DNA of 64,000 bases from a bacterium (GTDB taxonomy: Bacteria; Gemmatimonadota; Gemmatimonadetes; Longimicrobiales; RSA9), in assembly GCA_003242735.1 (NCBI GenBank), contig QGVH01000015.1:31552-95551 (forward strand). The letters run 5' to 3'. Each line of letters opens with the position of its first letter. Positions within the stretch are counted from its first letter, which is position 1. A program made the position numbers and the translations under genes. Positions 1 through 7,760 of the stretch are shown here, in pieces. The notes under the pieces were generated by a model, which did not search any database, was not told where the DNA came from, and saw only the letters and a list, made by a program, of their open reading frames with translations.

Positions 1-264
1 CTGCATCACGCGGGTCGCAGCCGGCAACTCTTCCTGGCGCCGTTCTCGACGCCGTCCGAGGAGTTGATCTTGGTCGCGATCTTCGACGAGCACTCGACCC
101 TCGGGCTCGTGGAGTTGTTCTTCCAACGCTTCGCGGACGAGGTCCGGCGCTTGCCCGAGTTCTCCGAGGCGCTCCCGCCGGTGAGCGCGGCCGCGTTCGA
201 GGGTGAGCTCGAGGCGGGGCTGGATCGCATCTTCGCGCCGCAGCAATCGGGAGAGGAGACCTGA
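1..264 (+). CDS. Roadblock/LC7 (MglB-like) protein, C-terminal part
   Basis: The frame is open from the first base, so the N-terminus lies outside the window. The visible 87 residues include the strand-helix pattern ELILVAIFDEHSTLGLVELF, typical of the last strand and helix of roadblock/LC7 domains, followed by a short acidic tail. Its TGA overlaps the ATG of the MglA-type GTPase, and MglB/MglA pairs are usually neighbours. MglB-family proteins act as GTPase-activating partners of MglA. The assignment rests on a partial domain plus this context. Confidence 0.7.
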   Translation: MHHAGRSRQLFLAPFSTPSEELILVAIFDEHSTLGLVELFFQRFADEVRRLPEFSEALPPVSAAAFEGELEAGLDRIFAPQQSGEET

Positions 265-875
265 TGGCGCTGGTCAGCCACGCCACCCGGGAGATCACTT
301 GCAAGATCGTCTACTACGGCCCGGGGCGGTCGGGGAAGACGACGAATCTGCAGCATGTCCACGCGAAGACGCCGGCCGCTCGCCGGGGACAGCTCGTCTC
401 GCTGGCGACGGACACGGATCGCACGCTGTTCTTCGACTTCCTGCCGCTGGACCTCGGCTCGATCTCGGGCTACCGGACCCGGCTGCAGCTCTACACGGTT
501 CCCGGGCAGGTCTACTACAACTCGACGCGGAAGCTCGTGCTGCGCGGCGCCGACGGGGTGGTGTTCGTCGCGGACTCGCAACCCCAGCAGCTCGAAGAGA
601 ACATCGAGAGCCTGCGGAACCTGCACGAGAACCTGATCGAGCAGGGAACGGACGTGCGGGACGTGCCCATGGTCATCCAGTTCAACAAGCAAGACCTGCC
701 GGGGGCGATGCCGGCCGCCGAGCTGGACGACATTCTCAATTTCAGGGGCGTCCCGTCCATCTGCGCGTCGGCGCTGAGTGGCTGGGGCGTGTTCGAGACG
801 CTGCGGGCGATCAGTGAGCTGACGCTGCGGCGAGTGGCGCTATCGCTCCGGCGGCGGGTGACGCCGGGAGCGTGA
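264..875 (+). CDS. mglA: MglA-type small Ras-like GTPase
   Basis: This 203-residue protein has the MglA-family G-motifs. The P-loop GPGRSGKT is at residues 19-26, TVPGQ at 78-82 (proline where Ras has aspartate, as in MglA) and NKQD at 141-144. The stretch GVVFVADSQ is also typical of the family. MglA proteins switch between GTP and GDP states to set cell polarity, gliding or type IV pilus activity. The start ATG overlaps the stop of the roadblock protein, and the next gene begins 14 bases downstream, so the three are probably cotranscribed. The biological output here is not visible from sequence. Confidence 0.9.
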   Translation: MALVSHATREITCKIVYYGPGRSGKTTNLQHVHAKTPAARRGQLVSLATDTDRTLFFDFLPLDLGSISGYRTRLQLYTVPGQVYYNSTRKLVLRGADGVVFVADSQPQQLEENIESLRNLHENLIEQGTDVRDVPMVIQFNKQDLPGAMPAAELDDILNFRGVPSICASALSGWGVFETLRAISELTLRRVALSLRRRVTPGA

Positions 876-889
876 GGTAGGCGAGGGCT

Positions 890-2668
890 ATGGCCTGGTT
901 GGAGCTGGATCCGCGCTTCACGTTCGAGGCGTTCGTCATCGGAGCGGCGAACCGGCTGGCGGCTGCTGCGGCACGCCGGGTGGCCGAATCGCCGGGGGCA
1001 TCGTACAACCCGCTCTTCATCTACAGCGCCTCCGGCCTGGGGAAGACGCACCTGATCAACGCGATCGGGCATCACGCGCGGCGGCTCCATCCGCACATCA
1101 ACGTGGTCTACGACTCGCTCGAGCACTTCACGTCGGAGATCACGGCGGCGATCGAGGCGGGTGAGCGGGATGCGTTCCGGCAGCGAGTGAGCGGGACCGG
1201 GATCCTGCTGCTGGATGACGTGCAGTTCCTCGCCGGTCAGCGGCGCATGCAGGAAGAGCTGCTGCGGGTGTGGGATGCGTTGTCCAGCCGTGGCGGCCAG
1301 GTGGTCCTGGCGAGCGACCGGCCGCCGCCGGAGATCGACGGCCTCGATGACCGGCTCCAGTCGCGGTTCTCGGGTGGCCTGATCGTGGACATCGGGCCGC
1401 CGGATTACGAGACGCGGGTCGCCATCGTGCGTCGGAAGGCGGAGGAGCGAGGGCAGGTGCTGGGGCCGGGCGTGGCCGAGGCGCTGGCGCGCATCCCGTT
1501 CACCAACGTGCGGGAGCTCCAGGGGGCGCTGAACCGAGTCATCGCGGTACAGGAACTGGAGGGGCGCACCGTCACCCCCGAAGAGGTCGCCCGCTTGTTG
1601 GGCGCGGGATCGGCCGGCGTGCCGGCACCGCAAAGCGACCTGCCCGATTTCCTGACCGACCTCGCCGCAGCGCCGGCGGCGCACTCGCTGGAGTCGGCGG
1701 TCGAACGCCGGCTGACGGAGGCGATCCGGCGCTGGGAGGCGGAGGGCTACCGCACCCGTAGACTGGAGGGCGCCCGTCGTCGCGCCGCCGCAGGCGAGGA
1801 TGTGGAACCCATCATCCACGGGTACGAGGCGGACGTCGAACGGCTGCGCGAGATCGTCGCGGAGATCAGCTCGCTGGACCCGGCCGCGCCCGAGCTGCAG
1901 GAATACGAGGTGTTGCGCGACCCGGACCGGATCGCGGATGCCGAAGAGCTCCTCGCCCAGGTCCGGGAACGTACACGGCCGTTGCCCGCGCCTCCGCCGG
2001 GGCTCACCTTCGCCGACCTCGCGCTCGCCCCGGATCTGTTCGCGGTGCGTGCGGCGGCTGCTGTCTTGGAGGCGCCGGGCAAACGCTACAACCCGCTTTT
2101 CGTGTACGGCCCGCAGGGTGCCGGCAAGAGTCTCCTCCTGGCCACGCTGGGTTCGGAGCTCAAGGCGCGGTATCCGGAGATGCGCGTCGTGTACGTGGAT
2201 GCGCGCGCGTTCGCCGGCGATCTGATCGAGGCGCTCGAGCACAACCGGGTCGAGAGTTGGCGGGGGAGCTATCGGCGGGCGCACGCGCTGTTGATCGACG
2301 GCGTGGATGCGCTCGCGGAGACGGAGCGCGCCCAGGAAGAGCTGTTCCACCTGTTCGACGCACTGCACCGGTCCGGTGCGCAGCTCGCATTCGCCGCGCG
2401 CCAGCACCCCGCGCGGATCGCGGGTCTCCAGGAACGGCTGAAGACGCGGCTGGAGAGCGGCTTGGTGGTGGAGCTGCCACCGCCGCCCGTCGAGGGCTTC
2501 ACCCTCGTGGACTGGGACGCCGAGCTGGGGTGGGGCGGCGCGCCGGCCGGGGCGGCGAGCCCGATCCAGCCCACCGGGCGGCACAAGGACGAGTGGTTCC
2601 TCTCGCGCGAGAAGGTCGTCTGGGACTGGCCGTACGCCGCGGATTGGGTCGTCGAGGAGCTGGAGTAG
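890..2668 (+). CDS. Tandem DnaA-like AAA+ ATPase without DNA-binding domain
   Basis: This 592-residue protein has two DnaA domain III-like modules. Module 1 (about 9-240) has the DnaA block YNPLFIYSASGLGKTH. Its P-loop is SASGLGKT at 46-53, with serine in place of the first glycine. It also has Walker B LLLDD (106-110), sensor 1 near SDRPP (142-146), an arginine finger at R159 and sensor 2 VREL (207-210). A charged helical linker spans about 265-365. Module 2 (about 371-530) has P-loop GPQGAGKS (407-414), Walker B LLIDG and a putative finger R520, but no sensor 2. There is no DnaA domain I and no C-terminal helix-turn-helix domain IV, so it is not the replication initiator. Its place between mglA and the che genes suggests a role in polarity or chemosensory assembly; that role is inferred. 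Confidence 0.85.
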   Translation: MAWLELDPRFTFEAFVIGAANRLAAAAARRVAESPGASYNPLFIYSASGLGKTHLINAIGHHARRLHPHINVVYDSLEHFTSEITAAIEAGERDAFRQRVSGTGILLLDDVQFLAGQRRMQEELLRVWDALSSRGGQVVLASDRPPPEIDGLDDRLQSRFSGGLIVDIGPPDYETRVAIVRRKAEERGQVLGPGVAEALARIPFTNVRELQGALNRVIAVQELEGRTVTPEEVARLLGAGSAGVPAPQSDLPDFLTDLAAAPAAHSLESAVERRLTEAIRRWEAEGYRTRRLEGARRRAAAGEDVEPIIHGYEADVERLREIVAEISSLDPAAPELQEYEVLRDPDRIADAEELLAQVRERTRPLPAPPPGLTFADLALAPDLFAVRAAAAVLEAPGKRYNPLFVYGPQGAGKSLLLATLGSELKARYPEMRVVYVDARAFAGDLIEALEHNRVESWRGSYRRAHALLIDGVDALAETERAQEELFHLFDALHRSGAQLAFAARQHPARIAGLQERLKTRLESGLVVELPPPPVEGFTLVDWDAELGWGGAPAGAASPIQPTGRHKDEWFLSREKVVWDWPYAADWVVEELE

Positions 2669-2672
2669 CCCG

Positions 2673-4301
2673 ATGGCGATCAAGGGGAGCCTGAAAGAGG
2701 CCAGCCTGGCCGATGTCTGCCAACTGCTCGCCCTCGGCCAGAAGACCGGCTGCCTGTCCGTCACCGACCGGTCGAACTTGGGCCAGATTTATTTCGATCA
2801 GGGCAGGATCACGTACGCGTGCGTTGTGAACCGCCGGGACCGGCTCGCCGACCTCCTCGTACGAGACGGCATCATCACGCAGGACCAGCTGCGGAGCGCG
2901 CTGGAGCAGCAGTCGCGCAACCCGGACCTCCGCCTCGCCGAGATCCTGGTCGAGCGGCGCCTCGTCCGGCCGGAGCAGCTCGAGGGATACGTCCGTAGAG
3001 AGGTCGAGGAGGCGGTCTATCACCTGTTCACGTGGTCGCAGGGCACCTTCTTCTTCGAGGCCAACAAGAGGCCGCCGGAAGGCGAGCCCCTCACCTCCAT
3101 CAATCCGGAGGGGCTGCTCCTGGAAGCCGCAAGGCGCGTGGATGAGTGGAGCCTGATCGCGAAGAAGATCCCGTCGCTCGACCTGATCTTCGAGGCGGAC
3201 CAAGAGCGCGTGCGGAGCGCGGGCGTCGAGTTGACGCCGGAGCAGGAGCGGGTGCTGCCGCTGCTCGATGGGACCCGGACGCTGCGGCAGATCGCGGATC
3301 AGACCGGCCTGGTCGAGTTCGACGTCGGCAAGGCGGTGTTCGGCCTCCTCCAGGCCGGCTTCGCCCACCGGATGGGCACGCGGGCGCTGCCGGTGAACGG
3401 GAGCCGGGTGAAGGAGGCGGCGGTGGTGGAGCACCGGAACCTGGGCGTGGCGTTCTACCGCGCCGGGATGATGGATGAAGCGGCGCGGGAGTTCCGACAG
3501 GTCCTGGAACTCCAGCCGGACGAGCCGAGCGCCGGGTTCCACCTGGCGCTGCTCGCGCTGCGGCAGGGCAGGGAACGAGAGGCGGTCCGTCGGTTGAAGA
3601 TGCTGGTGGAGGCCTCCGGCAGGAGCTACGCGGCGTTCGTCAACCTCGCCTTCGCGTTCATGCGTCTCGGCCGTCCGGAGGACGCGCTGCTCGCCCTGCA
3701 CGAGGCGGAGGCGATCCGGCCGGCCACGCCGAAGGTCGCGCTGATGCGCGCGGCGATCCACATCGCGAGGGGCGACACGGACGGGGCGACGGAGACGCTG
3801 GCCGAATACCAACTGCGGCTCCGACCGGGGGACATGCCGGCGGCGCCGTTCTACCACTTCGCTGCCCTGGTCGCGTGCCTCGCCGGCCGGCTGGACATGG
3901 CGCAGACGACCATCGAGGAGGGGCTCACCACCCACCCGGAGTGCGCACCGCTGCTGCTGCTCGCAGGGGCGATCGCCGAGCGCCGCGGCGACCTCGACCG
4001 GGCGGCGCGCTACTACGAGAAGGCGGCGGAGGTCGACCCGAGCCTGCCGCAGGTGCACAAGAACCTGGGCGACATCGCGTATCGCCGGGGCGACCACGAC
4101 ATCGCGTTCGAGTGCTATCATCGCGCGCTGGAGCTCGACCCGCGCCTCGGTGACGACATCTACACCAAACTCGGCAATCTCCACTTCAAGCGGCTCGACC
4201 GCGAGGAGGCGGTGCGCTGCTGGCGCATCGCACTCGAGATCAATCCTGCGAACCAGGTGGTCCGCAACAACCTGGAGGCGGTGGCGCATGTGGCCGGGTA
4301 G
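2673..4301 (+). CDS. DUF4388 (PatA-like) domain protein with TPR repeats
   Basis: The 542 residues begin with a DUF4388-like region (about 1-150) that includes GSLKEASLADVCQLLALGQ and GQIYFDQGRITYA. DUF4388 is found in PatA-like response regulators and in proteins near Mgl/Frz genes. A helical middle region follows, then at least six TPR-like repeats from about residue 250 to the end (for example AREFRQVLELQPDEPSAGFH). TPRs act as protein-binding scaffolds, so it may tether signalling partners. It starts 4 bases after the AAA+ gene and overlaps cheR by 14 bases. No signal peptide is seen, so it is presumably cytoplasmic. The exact function is unknown. Confidence 0.8.
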   Translation: MAIKGSLKEASLADVCQLLALGQKTGCLSVTDRSNLGQIYFDQGRITYACVVNRRDRLADLLVRDGIITQDQLRSALEQQSRNPDLRLAEILVERRLVRPEQLEGYVRREVEEAVYHLFTWSQGTFFFEANKRPPEGEPLTSINPEGLLLEAARRVDEWSLIAKKIPSLDLIFEADQERVRSAGVELTPEQERVLPLLDGTRTLRQIADQTGLVEFDVGKAVFGLLQAGFAHRMGTRALPVNGSRVKEAAVVEHRNLGVAFYRAGMMDEAAREFRQVLELQPDEPSAGFHLALLALRQGREREAVRRLKMLVEASGRSYAAFVNLAFAFMRLGRPEDALLALHEAEAIRPATPKVALMRAAIHIARGDTDGATETLAEYQLRLRPGDMPAAPFYHFAALVACLAGRLDMAQTTIEEGLTTHPECAPLLLLAGAIAERRGDLDRAARYYEKAAEVDPSLPQVHKNLGDIAYRRGDHDIAFECYHRALELDPRLGDDIYTKLGNLHFKRLDREEAVRCWRIALEINPANQVVRNNLEAVAHVAG

Positions 4302-5160
4302 ACGGACGCGTGGCTGGACGGCGCTGCCGCTGGCGTACGGGGACCTCGACGAAGCGGATGCGCGGGAGCTCCAGGCGCTGAAAAAGCAGGTGGAGGAGGA
4401 CTCCGGCCTGCGCTGCGATGGTTACAAAGAGAAGTGCCTGCGTCGCAGGATCGCGGTGCGCATGCGAGCGCGGGGCGTGCATCGGTACGCGGATTACGCG
4501 GCGTTGCTCCGCTCCGATCCCAGCGAGTACGACCGGCTGCTCGCGGCGATCGTGATCAACGTCAGCAAGTTCTTCCGAAACTTCGAAGTGTGGGAGGCGC
4601 TGAGGGAGCGGGTGGTGCCCGCGCTGCTGGATTTGGATGAACGTCCTCTCAGGATCTGGAGCGCGGGGACGGCGGGCGGAGAGGAGGCCCATTCGATCGC
4701 GATCCTGTTCCTGGAGGCGCTGGGGGGTGCGGGGAGTGACGATCCGCGCCTCGAGCAAATCCGCGTACTGGGCACGGACATCGATGGCGAGAGCCTCGAG
4801 GTCGCCCGTCGTGGCGAGTACGGTGAGCTCGCGCTGAGCGAGATGCCGGCGCAGATGCGCGCGCGCTGGTTCGAGGGCGAGAAGCCGTGGCGGCTCCGGC
4901 CGGAGCCGCGGCGGATGGTCGAATTCCGGACGCTGGACCTGATGCGGGATCCGTTCCCGCAGGGTCAGCACCTGATCCTCTGTCGCAATGTGATCATCTA
5001 CTTCGAGCGGGCGGTGCAGGAAGAGCTGTTCATACGCTTCCGGGATGCGCTCGCGCCGGGGGGATACCTGGTCCTGGGGAAGGTGGAGACGATCTTCGGC
5101 CCGGCGGCTGCGTCTTTCCGGCAAGTCGCCCCACGTGAAAGGATCTACCAACGGGCATGA
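4288..5160 (+). CDS. cheR: CheR chemoreceptor methyltransferase
   Basis: This 290-residue S-adenosylmethionine-dependent methyltransferase would methylate glutamates on chemoreceptors. The N-terminal helical CheR_N region contains INVSKFFRN. The SAM-binding motif IWSAGTAGGEEAHSIAI corresponds to the family pattern with GC-tGEE-YS, but has T for C and H for Y. ILCRNVIIYF is the canonical late motif. ATG 4288 was chosen because GGAGG lies at 4274-4278 with 9-base spacing and the length matches CheR; the same frame stays open further upstream inside the previous gene. The gene overlaps the DUF4388 gene by 14 bases and cheD by 4 bases. Confidence 0.93.
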   Translation: MWPGRRTRGWTALPLAYGDLDEADARELQALKKQVEEDSGLRCDGYKEKCLRRRIAVRMRARGVHRYADYAALLRSDPSEYDRLLAAIVINVSKFFRNFEVWEALRERVVPALLDLDERPLRIWSAGTAGGEEAHSIAILFLEALGGAGSDDPRLEQIRVLGTDIDGESLEVARRGEYGELALSEMPAQMRARWFEGEKPWRLRPEPRRMVEFRTLDLMRDPFPQGQHLILCRNVIIYFERAVQEELFIRFRDALAPGGYLVLGKVETIFGPAAASFRQVAPRERIYQRA

Positions 5161-5666
5161 TCGGGCATGCTGCGCTGAGGCTGGAGCAACGCGTGATGGT
5201 GCGCGTGGGCGAGGTACGCGTCGCGACGGCGGGAGTGACCCTGGTGGCGCTGGGTCTGGGCTCGTGCGTTGCGATCGTGCTGTACGACCCCCAGGCCAAG
5301 GTCGCGGGCCTGGCCCACGTGCTGCTGCCGGATCCGAGTGCCGCTCGGCACGGCGGGGCGCCGGGACGGTTCGCGACGACGGCGGTTCCGCACCTCATCC
5401 AGGCGATGCAGGAACACGGTGCGGCGCGGGAGCGCATGTATGGCCGGTTGGTCGGCGGCGCGAACATGTTCCCCCAGCTCACGGCGAGCGGCGGGGGCAC
5501 GCTCGGGATGCGGAACGTGGCCGCGGCGCGCGCGGCGTTGAGAATGGCGGGGATCGCCCTCCGTGGCGAGGATGTCGGCGGGGAACACGGGCGCTCGGTC
5601 TACGTTCACGCCGCCGACGGACGAATCCTGGTGCGATCGGTGCGTCACGCCGATGTCACCCTATGA
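5157..5666 (+). CDS. cheD: CheD chemoreceptor glutamine deamidase
   Basis: The 169-residue protein has the CheD catalytic cysteine in LGLGSCVAIVLYD and the catalytic histidine in GLAHVLLPD. CheD deamidates receptor glutamines and, in some bacteria, partners with the phosphatase CheC; no cheC is in the window. The later motif YGRLVGGANMF also fits the family. The start ATG overlaps the cheR stop (ATGA), and the 3' end overlaps cheB by 14 bases, a sign of translational coupling inside one adaptation operon. Confidence 0.93.
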   Translation: MIGHAALRLEQRVMVRVGEVRVATAGVTLVALGLGSCVAIVLYDPQAKVAGLAHVLLPDPSAARHGGAPGRFATTAVPHLIQAMQEHGAARERMYGRLVGGANMFPQLTASGGGTLGMRNVAAARAALRMAGIALRGEDVGGEHGRSVYVHAADGRILVRSVRHADVTL

Positions 5667-6762
5667 GCGGGTGCGTCCGGGCACGCGTCCGGCCACGGTG
5701 CTGGTGGTCGAGGACAGCGCGCTCATGCGGCGGCTCGTGGTCGACCTCATCGAAGGATCGGGCGAGTTCCGCGTCGTGGCGGAGGCGCGCACGGGCTACG
5801 AGGCGATCCGTCTGGTCCATGAGAGAGACCCCGACCTGATCACACTGGACCTCGAGCTCCCGGATCTCGGCGGCCTCGAGACACTGGGCTACATCATGAG
5901 CGAGGCGCCGAGGCCGGTGATCATCCTCTCGGCGCACAGCGGCGCGGAGCAGACGTTCCGTGCGCTGGACTACGGCGCGGTGGATTTCGTGGTGAAGCCG
6001 GGCGGAGATGAGCAGACCCAGGTCGAAGGTCTCCGCCACCGGCTGCTCGAGGCGTTGCGTGCGGCAGCCGTCGCCCAGCTCGCCAACCTGCCCGTGGTCG
6101 TGCCCGAGCGCGCGGCGCGTGGGGCGCGGCGCGCGCATCGAGCGGCGGGTGTCGGCGCGCCGGCGGCGGACGACGCAGCGCCGTACGCCGTTGCGGTCGC
6201 GGCGTCGACGGGCGGGCCGCGGGCGCTCGCCACGCTGGTGTCACGACTGCCGGAAGGTCTCCCCGCCGCGGTCTTCGTCGTCCAGCACATGCCTGCGCGC
6301 TTCACACGCTCGCTGGCCGAGCGTCTGAACGCGGCCAGTGCACTGCCCGTGGCAGAAGCGAGGCCGGATGAGCCGGCACGGGCCGGGCGTGTGTACGTTG
6401 CTCCCGGCGGTGTGCACATGACGCTGGCGCGGAGAGACGGCAGGATCACGCTACGGCTCGAGGAAACCGAGCCCGTGTGGGGGGTACGACCTGCGGCGGA
6501 CGTGCTGTTCGCGGCCGTCGCACGCCACTTCGGCCCGCGGAGCTGCGGCGTCGTGCTGACCGGCATGGGCCGGGACGGCACGGAAGGGTTGAGGGCGATC
6601 CGCGAAGTGGGCGGCTGGACCATCGCCCAGGACCGCGAGACGTCCGTGATCTATGGCATGCCGCGATCGGCCGCGCAGTTCGCGCGGGAGGTGCTGCCGA
6701 TCGACCGTATCGCCGATGCGATCGCGGAACGAGTTGCGAGTCGCGTGGGAGGGCGTGGATGA
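5653..6762 (+). CDS. cheB: CheB response-regulator methylesterase/deamidase
   Basis: This 369-residue protein has two domains. The receiver (about 14-120) starts VLVVEDSALMRR and has its phospho-acceptor aspartate in LITLDLELPDL. The C-terminal methylesterase (about 175-365) has the catalytic serine in AASTGGP, the histidine in VVQHMPARF and the aspartate in GMGRDGTEG. It reverses CheR methylation when phosphorylated by CheA. ATG 5653 gives a normal receiver N-terminus; an upstream ATG at 5563 would add 30 residues made within cheD. The stop overlaps the start of the CheW gene. Confidence 0.95.
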   Translation: MSPYERVRPGTRPATVLVVEDSALMRRLVVDLIEGSGEFRVVAEARTGYEAIRLVHERDPDLITLDLELPDLGGLETLGYIMSEAPRPVIILSAHSGAEQTFRALDYGAVDFVVKPGGDEQTQVEGLRHRLLEALRAAAVAQLANLPVVVPERAARGARRAHRAAGVGAPAADDAAPYAVAVAASTGGPRALATLVSRLPEGLPAAVFVVQHMPARFTRSLAERLNAASALPVAEARPDEPARAGRVYVAPGGVHMTLARRDGRITLRLEETEPVWGVRPAADVLFAAVARHFGPRSCGVVLTGMGRDGTEGLRAIREVGGWTIAQDRETSVIYGMPRSAAQFAREVLPIDRIADAIAERVASRVGGRG

Positions 6763-7760
6763 CGGCGGCCGTGGGCGCGGGGCAGGTGGTAGTGGTCCGG
6801 ATCGCGGACGAGCGGTTCGCCGTGGACGCCGCGCTCGTGGACGAAGTCGTGGACGGCGTCCACCCCCATCCGCTACCCGGTTTGCCCGCGCACGGCAGGG
6901 GCGTGCTGGAGCACCGTGGAGAATGGTTGCCGGCGATCGATCCCGCACCGTTGCTCGCGATCGGGCGGACCGGCGCGGAGCCGACCGCGGCGCTGATCGT
7001 GAGGCGCGGCGCCGTGCGCTTCGCCCTGGCAGTGGATGCCGTGCTCTCGGTCACGGAGCGGCTGCGCGCGATCGTCGGCCCGATGGCGGCTGCGCCATCG
7101 GATGCCGGTCGGGAGGACGGGGCGCTCCTGCTGGAGGACGAGGAGGGCGTCATCACGATGCTCCGGCCGGACGACCTGTTCGAGGGCGCCGCGCCGGAAG
7201 AATCCGGGGGGAGCCGGATGACGGACCAACACGCGTCGGCCACGCCGATCCCCATCGTCTCGTTCCGGCTCGGAGCGGACGCGTTCGGCGTGGAGGTGCA
7301 GCAAGTCCAGGAGGTGATCGCATTCCAGCCGCCGCGGCGGGTGCCGCACGCCCCGGAGTTCATCGAGGGCGTGATCGACGTGCGCGGCACGGTCGTGCCG
7401 GTGGTGGACCTGCGCAAGCGGCTCCAGATCCCGGCGACGCCGCCGAATGCGGACACGCGAGTGCTGCTGGCCTCGCTCGGGCAGGAGCGCATCGGCCTCG
7501 TCGTGGATGCGGTGATGGAGGTGACCCGCATCCCGCCTACGGACATAGCGGAGCCCCCGTCCATCTTCCGGGGACTCGCGGCCCGTTACCTCGCCGGGCT
7601 CGCCCGCGTCGGCTCGGGGCTGCTGATCCTCCTGCGCCTGGACCAGGTCCTCACGAGCGAGGAGCGCCTCGCGCTGCTCGGGATCGGGGCGGAGGGCGAG
7701 GGCAACGCCCCCACCAGCTCGCGGGCGGGAGGAAAGCGCGCCCGGCGGCGCGAGGAGTGA
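6759..7760 (+). CDS. cheW: Tandem CheW adaptor (two CheW domains)
   Basis: The 333-residue protein joins two CheW domains that normally occur as single proteins bridging receptors to CheA. The first (about 8-145) is divergent: VVVVRIADERFAVDA, then a DPAPLL segment. The second (about 160-300) is canonical, with IVSFRLGADAFGVEV, VIDVRGTVVPVVDLRKR and GLVVDAVMEV. The start overlaps the cheB stop (ATGA). An in-frame ATG at 7218, preceded by a purine-rich GGGGGGAG at 7206-7213, could also produce the second domain alone (180 residues). The basic tail is GGKRARRREE. No CheA is encoded nearby in the window. Confidence 0.88.
   Translation: MTAAVGAGQVVVVRIADERFAVDAALVDEVVDGVHPHPLPGLPAHGRGVLEHRGEWLPAIDPAPLLAIGRTGAEPTAALIVRRGAVRFALAVDAVLSVTERLRAIVGPMAAAPSDAGREDGALLLEDEEGVITMLRPDDLFEGAAPEESGGSRMTDQHASATPIPIVSFRLGADAFGVEVQQVQEVIAFQPPRRVPHAPEFIEGVIDVRGTVVPVVDLRKRLQIPATPPNADTRVLLASLGQERIGLVVDAVMEVTRIPPTDIAEPPSIFRGLAARYLAGLARVGSGLLILLRLDQVLTSEERLALLGIGAEGEGNAPTSSRAGGKRARRREE

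Noticed and set aside
890..2668. Replication initiator DnaA
   Set aside because: There is no domain IV helix-turn-helix and no domain I, two ATPase modules are fused, and there is no dnaN or origin repeat nearby.
515..2764. Long minus-strand open frame of 749 codons opposite the AAA+ gene
   Set aside because: It is a GC-bias shadow. It has Arg/Pro/His-rich composition, no family signature, and lies antisense to three genes with clear homology.
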